The notes beneath the pieces are model-generated. The model was not told the DNA's origin and did no database searches. It saw only the letters and a program-made list of their open reading frames with translations. A stretch of DNA of 64,000 bases from an uncultured Hungatella sp. GTDB taxonomy: Bacteria > Bacillota > Clostridia > Lachnospirales > Lachnospiraceae. The stretch spans positions 45,785 through 109,784 of the forward strand of contig CAJUFP010000001.1 in assembly GCA_910585645.1 (NCBI GenBank), given 5' to 3'. Numbering within the stretch: the first letter of the stretch is position 1; every line of letters starts with the position of its first letter. The translations under genes and the position numbers were made by a program. This document shows, one piece after another, positions 25,525 to 34,909 of the stretch.

Positions 25525-26934
25525 TTAACCCCTCCTCAGTTTATCCCGTACTTTTAAAATCAAAGGTTCTATATCTGACCAGAGAATCCATAGGCTGACA
25601 ATGATACTGACGAATATCAAAACTATATTGTCCGCTTTCTGCCCCTTCCAAAATCCTAGTAAAATCACGGCAGTAAATGGCAGTAAATAGCCAAATATAT
25701 TCCACTTTAAATGATAATCGATCTCTTTTCTTATTATACAAATCCGTATTCCATCGCTTACCACATATCCTGCCAGCAGCGCGATATTGGCCGCTTCCGC
25801 TCCGATTTGCTTAATCAGAAGATGCAGAATCGTCATATTCACAATACTGGCCGCAAGCGTTGAGAGAAACACAATATTATTCTTTTTATATGTGCTGATA
25901 ATATTGGCCAAAAATATGAATAAGATACCTGAAAGGGTTGCCAGCATATTAACAGGTATCATCTGCTTTGCCGCCTCATAGCCCTCATCCACCAGATAGG
26001 GAAAAATCAGATAGATTAATGGTGTCATTACAAAAAAGCCGCAGAAAAGTACTTTTATATAAAGCTCTGTCGCATAGGAATAAAACCGCCCTGTATCTTT
26101 ATCCTTCCCATACTTGCTGTAAGCCAGCTCCTGCCATGCCATAGAAAAACAGGAGGATACTAACAGCAGAATGCCCCCAAATTTACACGCAACTGCATAA
26201 TACCCATTAGCAGAGCTATCTATTTCTTTTTCTATTATAATTCTATTATATCCTGTTAAAAGCCAGTAACACAGAGAATTGACACAGAGCGGCAGTGAAA
26301 AACGCAGAAGGCATATCATAGTATCTTTGTCTAAATATTTTCTTCTAAAGCTCTTGATTAACTGAAGATTCATCTCCAATATTATACATTGCACCATAAT
26401 TCCAGTAGAAAAAGAGACATAAAGTGCTCTATAATCCCATCCCAGAACTACTAAAAGCAGAATATTAAGTGCTGCATTACATGCAGTAGATATAATCCCA
26501 GTAAAAATGAACAGGAGATTTTTTCCGTATGCTCTGGCTAAATATCCATATAGATTTTGCAGACACAAGAAAAAACCATATGCCACAACCCCGAGTAAGT
26601 ATTCTGTCTTCCATAGGAAACCAAAAGCCAGCATCAGTAAAATGTAAAATATAGCAGAAGTAAAAAAAATCACAATACCACAATACACTACATTGAATTG
26701 CCGCTCATTTTCTTTATTCTCAAACATATATTTCATAATTCCTGTCCAAATATCCAGAAAACAGACAGACGAAAGCAAAGTTGCATATGTGATATTGACA
26801 TCATATCGACCGTATTGACTTGGTAAAAGACATGCCGTATACAATGGCAGAAGCAGGAAAGATATTAATTTTGTTCCCACTGTTCCCAGAAAATATATCC
26901 CTGTTGTCTTTATTAAACGTTTTAATTCTTTCAT
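25525..26934 (-). CDS. Polysaccharide flippase (Wzx/MATE-like superfamily)
   Basis: A 469-aa polytopic membrane protein with about 12-14 helices and the N-terminal pattern GIYFLGTVGTKLISFLLLPLYTACLLPSQYGRYDV, typical of polysaccharide biosynthesis flippases that move undecaprenyl-linked repeat units outward. The gene is markedly AT-rich relative to the DNA on either side and opens the surface-polysaccharide island. It diverges from the glycosyltransferase gene at 27117. The island also encodes glycosyltransferases and a Wzy-like polymerase, consistent with a Wzx/Wzy-dependent pathway. Confidence 0.88.
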   Translation of the reverse strand: MKELKRLIKTTGIYFLGTVGTKLISFLLLPLYTACLLPSQYGRYDVNITYATLLSSVCFLDIWTGIMKYMFENKENERQFNVVYCGIVIFFTSAIFYILLMLAFGFLWKTEYLLGVVAYGFFLCLQNLYGYLARAYGKNLLFIFTGIISTACNAALNILLLVVLGWDYRALYVSFSTGIMVQCIILEMNLQLIKSFRRKYLDKDTMICLLRFSLPLCVNSLCYWLLTGYNRIIIEKEIDSSANGYYAVACKFGGILLLVSSCFSMAWQELAYSKYGKDKDTGRFYSYATELYIKVLFCGFFVMTPLIYLIFPYLVDEGYEAAKQMIPVNMLATLSGILFIFLANIISTYKKNNIVFLSTLAASIVNMTILHLLIKQIGAEAANIALLAGYVVSDGIRICIIRKEIDYHLKWNIFGYLLPFTAVILLGFWKGQKADNIVLIFVSIIVSLWILWSDIEPLILKVRDKLRRG

Positions 26935-27041
26935 ATTTTATAAATCACCTCTCTTTTATAACTGATATCTTCATTTTATTGCTGTCGTACATATGTCAGT
27001 CTATTCCACAATTGTTTTTTCTTACAAAACAGATAACTTGT

Positions 27042-27070
27042 TTGCTTTTTATCTGTAATTGTACTATAAT
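27042..27070 (+). promoter_or_regulatory. Promoter of island glycosyltransferase gene
   Basis: TTGCTT (27042-27047), 17-nt spacer, TATAAT (27065-27070). The same hexamers and spacing precede the Wzy-like gene on the other strand at 31160-31188. Confidence 0.6.
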
Positions 27071-27116
27071 ATAACTTGAAACAATATCAGAAAACACCAT
27101 AATGCGGAGAATCATC

Positions 27117-27908
27117 ATGACTTTGGACGTTTTATTGTCAGCTATGCATCTAAAGGACTATCACTACATTGACTCCTTAAATATAACAGGAAATTGTATA
27201 ATTATCAACCAGTGTGATCACACAAATCAGCAAATTATCTCTGAAAACGGACGTCAGATCACTTATATCGAAACCCCTCAGAGAGGATTAAGCAAAAGCC
27301 GGAATATGGCCATTGATCACTCTCACGCCGATATCTGTATATTTTGTGATAATGATGTAGAATATCTGGAAAATTATGAACAGTTAATCTTAAGGGAATA
27401 TGAAAAACATCCTGAGTATGATATTATTGTTTTTCATGTGGAATCGGAATATCATCCTGTCCCCTGTTATTCGTCTTCTAAAAAGCTGTGTTATCTTACA
27501 TGCGGAAAGGCTTTGTCCGTCGAAATCACTTTCCGGCGACATAGCGTCCGCAATATCCGATTAAACGAACATATTGGAGCAGGAACCAAATACCCTATGG
27601 GAGAAGAGAATGCCTTTCTCTATGAATGCTTGCGAAAAGGACTTAAAATATATTATGTCCCCCAAAAAATAGCTAAGTTACGCCAAGAAGCATCTACCTG
27701 GTATACAGGCTTTAACAAAAATTTTTTTGTCACCAGAGGAGCCAGCTTTCATGCAATGACTTCCCGATATTCTTTGCTTCTTATCGCTCAATATGCTATC
27801 CGTAAATATATGATGTATAAAAAAGAGGTGTCTTTTTTTCAAGCCATTCACTATATGCTGAAAGGTAGAAAGTTATATAGAGCAGAACATATGTTACTTG
27901 TCAAGTAG
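27117..27908 (+). CDS. Family-2-like glycosyltransferase
   Basis: A 263-aa cytoplasmic glycosyltransferase of the surface-polysaccharide island. The start at 27117 (MTLDVLLSAMHLKDY) has GGAG 7 nt upstream and matches the usual MxLDVLISxM N-terminus; an in-frame ATG at 27102 lacks a ribosome binding site. Family features are the short N-terminus, VNQCDHTNQQ, the GLSKSRNMAI motif and the metal-binding FCDNDVEYL. It is the only plus-strand gene among the first genes of the island and ends in a strong hairpin terminator. Sugar specificity unknown. Confidence 0.85.
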   Translation: MTLDVLLSAMHLKDYHYIDSLNITGNCIIINQCDHTNQQIISENGRQITYIETPQRGLSKSRNMAIDHSHADICIFCDNDVEYLENYEQLILREYEKHPEYDIIVFHVESEYHPVPCYSSSKKLCYLTCGKALSVEITFRRHSVRNIRLNEHIGAGTKYPMGEENAFLYECLRKGLKIYYVPQKIAKLRQEASTWYTGFNKNFFVTRGASFHAMTSRYSLLLIAQYAIRKYMMYKKEVSFFQAIHYMLKGRKLYRAEHMLLVK

Positions 27909-27967
27909 CATTGACCAGCTTACATTGAAACTCAGCCCATACGACACATCCAAAATCAACTAATAAA

Positions 27968-27993
27968 ATTCCCCGCAGAAAGCTGCGGGGAAT
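27968..27993 (+). terminator. Terminator after island glycosyltransferase
   Basis: An 11-bp stem (ATTCCCCGCAG/CTGCGGGGAAT) with an AAAG loop, followed within 8 nt by TTTTT. It lies 60 nt past the stop codon. Confidence 0.75.
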
Positions 27994-28086
27994 GAACCCT
28001 TTTTAGGGATTAAAAATTCACATATCTCCCTGTTTCCAAAGGCCATCGTACTTGAAAATTATATACTTTTTCAGATTATTCTATAT

Positions 28087-28974
28087 CTATAACTTTCCAA
28101 TAATTTTTAAAATTAAAGCCCCAGGAAAACCCATTAATATCTCTACCTTATGAGCCGGAATCTCTTTAAACGGATCCCAACTCAATCTCCAACAAAAGCA
28201 TATAGCATGAGCAATATACTTATACCATAAAACGGAGCGCTGAGAGTTTCTAATTCTTTGCTGATAGTAAAGCAACCATCCTTTTGGATTTTCCTCACGA
28301 ATTTTATCAATAGATCGGGATAAACCATCATCTCTATATTCACAAATAGTTAACACTTTAGGGAAAGTATAAAGACTATAATATTGATCTATCTGATCAA
28401 ATGCCACTGCCTCTGGAATAAATTTTTCGCCTTCAAATGTAGGAAATGGAAATCTAGCAAGAATCTCTGTCCTATATATCAAGGTAGTCTCTCCCGTAAA
28501 TCCCTTACGGTATAATTCTTGCATTGTGGTGTTTCCGATATAAGGAAACCTCTCTCCAAACATTGTATGGGTAGTATCTTTTCCTCTGTATGCTACAATA
28601 CCCGCCAAATCATCCTTTTTATCTATAGAATTCCACAAGCTTATAATACTTTCAACCGCATCATCTACCAGATAGTCATCAGAATCAATACAAACAAACA
28701 ATTCCGTAGAACATAAAAAAACTCCACGATTATGTGCTCTCATTTTTCCACCATTTGGCTGAAAATAATATTGAATAGAGATCCTCTTTTCTTGAATCCA
28801 TGTCTGCACAAGTTGTTCTGTTTCATCTGTGGAACCGTCATCTACAATTAACCAAAGAAAATTTTTATTGGTCTGACGACACAATGCCTCATAAGCTTTT
28901 GAAAGAATATAGCTTCTATTATAAGTAGGAGTAAAAATCGTGAGAATATTAGTTTCTTTTGCATTCTTATTCAC
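28087..28974 (-). CDS. Family-2 glycosyltransferase
   Basis: A 295-aa GT-A enzyme: TIFTPTYNRSYILSKAYEAL at the N-terminus, VDDGSTDETEQL and the metal-binding VCIDSDDYL. It lacks membrane helices and processivity motifs, so it should add single sugars to a lipid-linked intermediate on the inner face of the membrane. The start overlaps the preceding glycosyltransferase gene by 8 nt. It is the last gene of a three-gene minus-strand operon (Wzy-like, GT32-like, GT2). Confidence 0.88.
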   Translation of the reverse strand: MNKNAKETNILTIFTPTYNRSYILSKAYEALCRQTNKNFLWLIVDDGSTDETEQLVQTWIQEKRISIQYYFQPNGGKMRAHNRGVFLCSTELFVCIDSDDYLVDDAVESIISLWNSIDKKDDLAGIVAYRGKDTTHTMFGERFPYIGNTTMQELYRKGFTGETTLIYRTEILARFPFPTFEGEKFIPEAVAFDQIDQYYSLYTFPKVLTICEYRDDGLSRSIDKIREENPKGWLLYYQQRIRNSQRSVLWYKYIAHAICFCWRLSWDPFKEIPAHKVEILMGFPGALILKIIGKL

Positions 28975-29746
28975 TAGTACCGCCTTTCACTTTAGAAATA
29001 AGTCTCTTTGTAGTCCATCGAAAACCATACATATAAATTGCACCGTAAAGACGTATAGGTGGAAAACGTAATATTCTTTCCCCTAATTTCATTCCATATT
29101 TCTTTCTAAGTTTTTTTTGAAACCTATGCCATGCCTTTTGCCTCTCTGTTTTCCATCCTCCCGCAAAATGATGGATACAGTATGTCCGGCCATCAGCATA
29201 GATATCACCGGTTTCGTAAGATTTAGCTGTAAAGTAACTGCACGGATAAATTTCCCCTTTATAATTAGCATCCTTTAGAGCATTATACATTATTTCTGGA
29301 AGAGTAATTGTAGGCAATGTCCCATCAGAATTAATAAAATGCTTTCCATTATAAAAGTCCAAACACTTTTTTATATAAAAATTTCCTTTTTCTGCGCCAA
29401 TAACTCCTGCTTCGATGCTATCCTCTTTTAGATTCTCATATGCCAGCATAAGTGATTTATCAAGCAGATCATTAAACGTCTTTTTTACCTCAATATCCAT
29501 ATCAAGATAAATACCGCCCATAGTATACAAAGCATATAACCGAACAACATCGGCTGCAGTTGCATATCTTTTCTTCTCAAAAGCCTCCTTAGCCCAAATA
29601 GATGAATTAATATCAAAATTATCCAAAGACCATTTTTTAAATTCATAGTCTGCTAACTTTTCTTTCCATCCATCCATATATCTTTGAAATTGTTCCGGTA
29701 TAGGATCATCACTCAACCAACAATAATGTATAATTTTAGGAATCAT
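28967..29746 (-). CDS. GT32-like glycosyltransferase (capsular polysaccharide type)
   Basis: A 259-aa enzyme starting MIPKIIHYCWLSDDPIPEQ, the hallmark N-terminus of this DXD-sugar-transferase family. The start at 29746 has AAAGGAG upstream; the longer frame needs TTG. The nucleotide-sugar site is TAADVVRLYALYTMGGIYLDMDIEV, with the DMD metal motif, and IHHFAGGW follows near the C-terminus. Relatives transfer hexoses such as mannose or galactose in capsule or mycaroside-like polymers. It lies between the polymerase-like gene and a GT2 gene. Confidence 0.88.
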   Translation of the reverse strand: MIPKIIHYCWLSDDPIPEQFQRYMDGWKEKLADYEFKKWSLDNFDINSSIWAKEAFEKKRYATAADVVRLYALYTMGGIYLDMDIEVKKTFNDLLDKSLMLAYENLKEDSIEAGVIGAEKGNFYIKKCLDFYNGKHFINSDGTLPTITLPEIMYNALKDANYKGEIYPCSYFTAKSYETGDIYADGRTYCIHHFAGGWKTERQKAWHRFQKKLRKKYGMKLGERILRFPPIRLYGAIYMYGFRWTTKRLISKVKGGTSE

Positions 29747-29821
29747 TATATAGTTTTCTCCTTTTTTCAATATTATTTTACATTTTACGATTTAAATGCC
29801 AAAGACTTCCTACAAATATAC

Positions 29822-30976
29822 CTACGGCATTATTGGGGACGTTTTATCCTGTGTTAAGGAATAAGGAATCATAAAAATCACCAAAAGCATTATATTATAT
29901 GGAGGAACGATATAGTAATTTTCAAATGTTCCAATTGTAAGTATTCCATATATAGATGCCAAACATACAGCTCTTGTAAATCCGGAAGAAACCTTAATAA
30001 TATCCTTGATTCGCTGATGCAATAGATAGATAGCAACCAAAAAAACTGGAATGCCATGGACAAAAAGCAGATCTAAAAGAGATTGATGCATCTCTTTTAA
30101 GTATAGATCTGGAACTATTCTATCAAAATCAGACCCAATACCTGTAATTGGATGATTTGTAAAGGCTTTAAAAAATTCATACCAAATAATTTCCCTTCCA
30201 CTAGTAACACGCTTTCCCAAAAAGCTAGCACCATCAGCGGTGCCACTTTTCCACAAAAAAATATATAACACTGGTATCAATAAACTGACTCCGATGACTA
30301 AAGGAACTGTATAATTTTTTTTAGGAAGAATATAAAATGTAACAGCCCATACGATAGCACCAAGAAGGACTCCTCTACAATTAAATGAAAGAATACGCAT
30401 TATAAGAAGCATAATGATCAAAAAAGCACTAAAATAGTAAAACCATTTAGGAAGTCGGAAATGTATGGATATAAAGCAAATAAAATAACATATAAAAACA
30501 CAGAAATGCATAAAAAGGAACATAGATGTTACATTGGGATTATGAAGAGTATTTGAATAATTAGTCTGACTAATAAACTGCCAATAAAACCAGACTGAAA
30601 AGCTTATAAACGTAATTACTCCAAGCTGAATCTTATTAAAGAAAACCTTATTAGCTAAATAAAGTAATAACAGAAAATCAGCAATCGTAAAAATAGCCCC
30701 TATACGGGACCGAATCAAAATCATATTAACACCGCTAAGAAAGATTCCTCCACTCATCAAAAAGAATTCTTTATCCTTTTTTTGAAAACATTCTTTAATG
30801 GATATATGATTTAAAAATAAAAGACAAAGCGCCAAAAAAATAAAAACAGGGCCAAACCGAAACGTTTTTTCCCAAAAAGCATGCATGGTTGTAGTACCTA
30901 AAATAACTGCAAGAAATATTATAATGACAAACCAATCAATAAATAAATGTACTTTTTCATATTTCTTTAAACTCAT
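29822..30976 (-). CDS. O-antigen ligase/Wzy-like polymerase
   Basis: A 384-aa membrane protein with about ten helices from ATG at 30976 (GGAG upstream). The large late extracellular loop carries GREIIWYEFFKAFTNHPITGIGSDFDRI and HQSLLDLLFVHGIPV, matching the Wzy_C/O-antigen-ligase pattern with its His. Such enzymes polymerise undecaprenyl-linked repeat units or ligate them to acceptors. With a flippase and several glycosyltransferases nearby, polymerisation of a capsular repeat is the simplest role. Confidence 0.82.
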   Translation of the reverse strand: MSLKKYEKVHLFIDWFVIIIFLAVILGTTTMHAFWEKTFRFGPVFIFLALCLLFLNHISIKECFQKKDKEFFLMSGGIFLSGVNMILIRSRIGAIFTIADFLLLLYLANKVFFNKIQLGVITFISFSVWFYWQFISQTNYSNTLHNPNVTSMFLFMHFCVFICYFICFISIHFRLPKWFYYFSAFLIIMLLIMRILSFNCRGVLLGAIVWAVTFYILPKKNYTVPLVIGVSLLIPVLYIFLWKSGTADGASFLGKRVTSGREIIWYEFFKAFTNHPITGIGSDFDRIVPDLYLKEMHQSLLDLLFVHGIPVFLVAIYLLHQRIKDIIKVSSGFTRAVCLASIYGILTIGTFENYYIVPPYNIMLLVIFMIPYSLTQDKTSPIMP

Positions 30977-31003
30977 AGTCGCTCTCCTTTTTGGTAATCC
31001 CAA

Positions 31004-31458
31004 TAAACACTAACTTTTGTGTAATTATATCTGTACTTTACAAGATTTGTTGCTCCTCTCCCTGACCGAAAACAGATTTTGTTGAAATCTTAACACAAAG
31101 TAAGAAACACTTAGTATACTTCAGCAATTTGGATATAAAAATTAGTTTTTCCGGATTTTATTATAATACAATCATACCGAAAAAGCAAGATATAAAGTTT
31201 TGACTATTGAAATCTCTTCAGCAATTTGCAGAGAATTAGGCCCTCGTTTTCATTAAATATAGATAAAAATATGCTTTTAGAAAAAAATGCATTGAACTAT
31301 TGAACAGATAATGCTATTATATTGGAAAAGCCGTATAAATTTAGTCTGTTTAAAAATATTATTTACTCTCTCCCTGCAATTTGCTATTGCCGATACTTTT
31401 TATGACTATTTCCACAATTTTGTCACAGCAAATATGAAAAGAAAGGTAAGACTATATT
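31004..31458. other. AT-rich intergenic region with divergent promoters
   Basis: About 455 bp without a convincing gene between the Wzy-like gene (minus) and the GtrII-like gene (plus). It holds the minus-strand promoter given separately. A short block at about 31222-31242 (CAGAGAATTAG then a C-run) resembles the 3' end of the Rpn-type pseudogene near 33090, so a small copy of that gene end may be present. Confidence 0.4.
31160..31188 (-). promoter_or_regulatory. Promoter of the Wzy-like/glycosyltransferase operon
   Basis: Minus strand TTGCTT (31183-31188), 17-nt spacer, TATAAT (31160-31165), giving a leader of about 180 nt before the ATG at 30976. Confidence 0.5.
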
Positions 31459-33024
31459 ATGATCAACCTCAATAAATTGAAATTGTCGCTTCCTAAAAAC
31501 ATAAAAACTACTTTTATTGCCTCTGTCATTTTTGCAATTCTTGCACATTTATTTGCACTTACAAATATTATCCACAACCATGACAGTTTATCTGAACTTC
31601 CCAAAGGTTATGGAACCGGAATTATATCAGGCAGATGGTTATTAGCTATATTAGGGAAGGTAGCAGGAAAATTCTGGGGAAACTACAATCTTCCCTTCTA
31701 CAACAATGTTTTGTCCATCTGTATCTTAGTTATTGCTGCCTGTACCATTGTTATAATATTCAATATTCAACGTCCTATATTTTGTGTCCTTACCGGAGGT
31801 ATTTTTATAGTTGCTCCCCCAATAACAAGTATGTTCTTTTATCCCTTTACATCTCCCTACTATTCACTAGCAATCTTACTTGCTATTGTAGCTGTTTGGT
31901 TAACCGACAAATATAAACTAGGTTTTCTACCTGGAGCACTGTTGTGTGCATGTTCATTGGGAATTTATCAGGCGTACTTGCCTATAACCATCGCTCTTTT
32001 TGTACTATTATTAATACAAAAAATCCTAACACAAGGTTCGAAGATAAAAATAATTCTTCAAAAAGGGCTCTTATTTGGAGAAACACTTATTTTTTCTCTT
32101 CTAATTTATTTTTTAATACTACACATAGGCTTAAAAATTCAACAGACATCACTGCTCGGCTATCAAAACATTAATGAAATGGGAAAGATCGACATTCACG
32201 AACTGCCATCTATAATTAAAAACGCCTACTATCGTTTTATTTCTATTCCATTTACGGATTATTACGGCATATCATGCACACTGGTTTTAAAAATATCAAT
32301 ATTAATACTCATTTGCATATCTATTATATTGATAATTTTATTGCTATCTTGGCAAAAAAGAAATTTCACTACTATTTTGTGCTGTCTTTTATTATGTGCC
32401 ATATTTCCGCTTGCCGCAAACAGTATTATGCTTATGGCTCCTCACAGTTCTATCTATACGTTGATGGTTTATGGCTCCGTTTCCATTTACCTTCTTCCCA
32501 TAATAACTATTGACTTAGCAACTAAAGAGTTGTTTCCTAATATATTAAACCAAACAAAGCGAGTATTTCTGCAGACCACAGAAGCGGGAGTAATCCTATT
32601 TCTTTCTATTACAATATGGAATTATATATATCTGTCCAATGGCAATTATACAGCTATGTATTATACCACACAACAGGCCAACAACTATCTTAATTCACTT
32701 GTCACTCAAATTAGAATGGCTGATGGTTATCAACCATCTATGGAATGGGCATTTATAGGGGAGAATATTTCTGATCCTTTGCATGGTAATCCATGGGATA
32801 ATACTTTTAATTATGGAGGAAATCTCAATAGTTTGATAAATATATATTCCAGAAATTCATTTCTTCATAATTACACCGGATTATATCCGCTTCCACTTGT
32901 TAGTGATGAAACTCTGTCTGCCTTAAATACAGATCCTGTAGTTCAATCTATGCCTTGCTATCCCGCAGATGGTTCAATCCAGATCTATCAGGATATTGTA
33001 GTTATTAAATTAGAAGATAAATAA
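31459..33024 (+). CDS. GtrII-like glucosyltransferase membrane protein
   Basis: A 521-aa polytopic protein with about ten helices. The N-terminal part contains IIHNHDSLSELPKGYGTGIISGRWLLAIL, the characteristic extracytoplasmic acidic loop of the GtrII glucosyl transferase family, and the C-terminus (about 400-521) is a hydrophilic extracellular domain. Relatives use lipid-linked sugar donors to decorate surface polysaccharides. A GtrA-like flippase is encoded 10 kb away at 21317, but the two need not work together. AGAAAGG lies about 12 nt before ATG. Strongly AT-rich like the rest of the island. Confidence 0.82.
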   Translation: MINLNKLKLSLPKNIKTTFIASVIFAILAHLFALTNIIHNHDSLSELPKGYGTGIISGRWLLAILGKVAGKFWGNYNLPFYNNVLSICILVIAACTIVIIFNIQRPIFCVLTGGIFIVAPPITSMFFYPFTSPYYSLAILLAIVAVWLTDKYKLGFLPGALLCACSLGIYQAYLPITIALFVLLLIQKILTQGSKIKIILQKGLLFGETLIFSLLIYFLILHIGLKIQQTSLLGYQNINEMGKIDIHELPSIIKNAYYRFISIPFTDYYGISCTLVLKISILILICISIILIILLLSWQKRNFTTILCCLLLCAIFPLAANSIMLMAPHSSIYTLMVYGSVSIYLLPIITIDLATKELFPNILNQTKRVFLQTTEAGVILFLSITIWNYIYLSNGNYTAMYYTTQQANNYLNSLVTQIRMADGYQPSMEWAFIGENISDPLHGNPWDNTFNYGGNLNSLINIYSRNSFLHNYTGLYPLPLVSDETLSALNTDPVVQSMPCYPADGSIQIYQDIVVIKLEDK

Positions 33025-33095
33025 TTGACAAAACACACTCAACCCTAAAGTCAAAAATCATATTCAAAAAACGCCCTACAGTAAGCTACAGAGAA

Positions 33096-33420
33096 TTAGC
33101 CCCAGAGAAATCTATCCAAATCTGTCTCCAGTTCATCGGCGATAACCTCTGGGGTCTTGCCTCTTTTGAGTTTTTAACGATCAGCTCAACCAATATACGA
33201 TCTGCTTCTTCTTTCCAGGCCTCTTCCATCTACACTTCCTTTGTGTTCTCCAAATTAAACTCCGTAAACAACATATTTCTCACCTCCGAACCATGCTTTT
33301 CGATGAATTCTATTATCACATTCTGTCGTACACCGCTTTCCATACCCCCTTTGATCGCGGCATCCCGGCTTTTCCCATTTTTCAGATACTCCTGCACCTT
33401 CCCTATGAATCATAAGTACT
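33096..33420 (-). pseudogene. Remnant of Rpn-family nuclease/PD-(D/E)XK transposase-like gene
   Basis: The minus strand encodes the C-terminal part of an Rpn-type protein: VQEYLKNGKSRDAAIKG, VIIEFIEKHGSEVRNML and FTEFNLENTKEV, then a TAG, then MEEAWKEEADRILVELIVK. After that the frame shifts by one base to LKRGKTPEVIADELETDLDR and a TAA at 33096. Thus it has lost its 5' end, has one internal stop and one frameshift. Rpn proteins promote recombination and expand in gut Firmicutes; this one marks the edge of the AT-rich island. Confidence 0.65.
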
Positions 33421-33470
33421 CATATAATGGGCGGCATTTCTCCAAAATCGGATGACCTTCTGATAAATTG

Positions 33471-33504
33471 AGCTTCCAAAACTGACCAAGTCAGCCTGGA
33501 AGCT
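33471..33504. terminator. Inverted repeat downstream of aminotransferase gene
   Basis: AGCTTCCA (33471-33478) pairs with TGGAAGCT (33497-33504), with an inner CTGAC/GTCAG. It lies 50 nt beyond the aminotransferase stop. The T-run after it is poor, so termination is uncertain. Confidence 0.4.
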
Positions 33505-33553
33505 GTTTATCACGGTTCTGAAGATTATTTGTCCATCACAACCTTTTGGAATC

Positions 33554-34861
33554 CTATGCTTCTCCCCCTTTTCCTTCCATCTCCTTCAAAAGCTTATCCA
33601 CGCTAGTCAATTTCACACAAAGCGCGAACAATTCCATAGCCAGCCGCAGATCATCCAGCGGCGGATAAGACGGCGCGATCCGTATATTACTGTCCTGAGG
33701 GTCTTTCCCATAAGGAAACGTAGCCCCGGCCTTTGTCATGATCAGCCCGGCCTTCTTACACCTGGACACAATCGTCTTCGCGCACCCCTCCAGAGAATCA
33801 AAGGACATAAAGTACCCGCCCCTGGGCGTGGTCCAGGAACCGATCCCCAGACCGTCCAGCTCCCGCTTCAAGATCTCGTCCACAGCCTCAAACTTAGGCC
33901 TCAAAATATCCGCGTGATACCTCATATGCACCATCATCCCGTGGATACCGCCAAAAAACCTTACATGCCTTAACTGGTTCACTTTATCATGTCCGATGGT
34001 CTGGATGCACAGCTGTTTCTTAATATCAACCAGGTTATTCTGGGAAGCCGCGATGGCGGCGATACCAGACCCGGGGAAGCTGATCTTTGACGTGGAGGCA
34101 AACTTATAAGCCAGATCCGGATTCCCGGCTCTCTTGCAGGCTGCCAGAATCTCCAGAATATGATCTTGCTCCCAGTCATAGAGATGATGAATGGTATACG
34201 CGTTATCCCAGTAGATCCTGAAATCCTTAGCTGCCGGCCGCAGCCTGGCAAACCGGCGCACCGTATCGTCAGAATAGGAGATTCCCTGGGGGTTGGAGTA
34301 TTTCGGCACGCACCAAACCCCTTTGATGGACTCATCCGACGCCACAAGCTCATCAATCATATCCATATCCGGCCCTGTAGACAGCATGGGGATATTGATC
34401 ATCTCAATACCAAAATACTCTGTTATGGCAAAATGGCGGTCATAACCAGGCACAGGACAGAGAAACTTCACCTTGTCAAGCTGGCACCATGGAGTATTGC
34501 CCATAACCCCGTGGGTCATAGAACGGGAGATCGTGTCATACATCACGTTCAGACTGGAGTTTCCATAAATAATGATCTGGTCCGGATGAACCTCCATCAT
34601 GTCCGCCAGAAGTTCCTTTGCCTCGCTGATACCGTCCAGAACCCCATAATTGCGGCAGTCCGTGCCGTCATCGCAAGTCAGGTCATCATCGCTGCTCAAA
34701 ACATCCATCATCCCCATGGACAGATCCAGCTGGTCCACGCTGGGCTTGCCTCTGGACATATCCAGCTTCAGATCCCTTCCCTGAAACTCCCTGTATTTCC
34801 CTGCCAACTCTTTTCTCAAAGCCAGCAGCTCCTCCTTTGTCATCTCCGCGTATGGTTTCAT
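33554..34861 (-). CDS. Aspartate aminotransferase (Aminotran_MocR type)
   Basis: PLP-dependent class I aminotransferase, 435 aa, of the subgroup that in Corynebacterium was shown to be aspartate aminotransferase. Features: LDMSRGKPSVDQLDLS near the N-terminus, NYGVLDGISEAKELLADMM, IYGNSSLNVMYDTI, PGYDRHFAITE, CVPKYSNPQG, YWDNAY and the PLP lysine in FASTSKISFPGSGIA. It sits 48 bp behind gatB, so it may be the last gene of the Asn T-box operon and supply aspartate to that pathway. Confidence 0.9.
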   Translation of the reverse strand: MKPYAEMTKEELLALRKELAGKYREFQGRDLKLDMSRGKPSVDQLDLSMGMMDVLSSDDDLTCDDGTDCRNYGVLDGISEAKELLADMMEVHPDQIIIYGNSSLNVMYDTISRSMTHGVMGNTPWCQLDKVKFLCPVPGYDRHFAITEYFGIEMINIPMLSTGPDMDMIDELVASDESIKGVWCVPKYSNPQGISYSDDTVRRFARLRPAAKDFRIYWDNAYTIHHLYDWEQDHILEILAACKRAGNPDLAYKFASTSKISFPGSGIAAIAASQNNLVDIKKQLCIQTIGHDKVNQLRHVRFFGGIHGMMVHMRYHADILRPKFEAVDEILKRELDGLGIGSWTTPRGGYFMSFDSLEGCAKTIVSRCKKAGLIMTKAGATFPYGKDPQDSNIRIAPSYPPLDDLRLAMELFALCVKLTSVDKLLKEMEGKGGEA

Positions 34862-34909
34862 ATTCTTCCTCCTGGTCTTTTTATTTCCTTGTACTTTACC
34901 TTAATAAAG

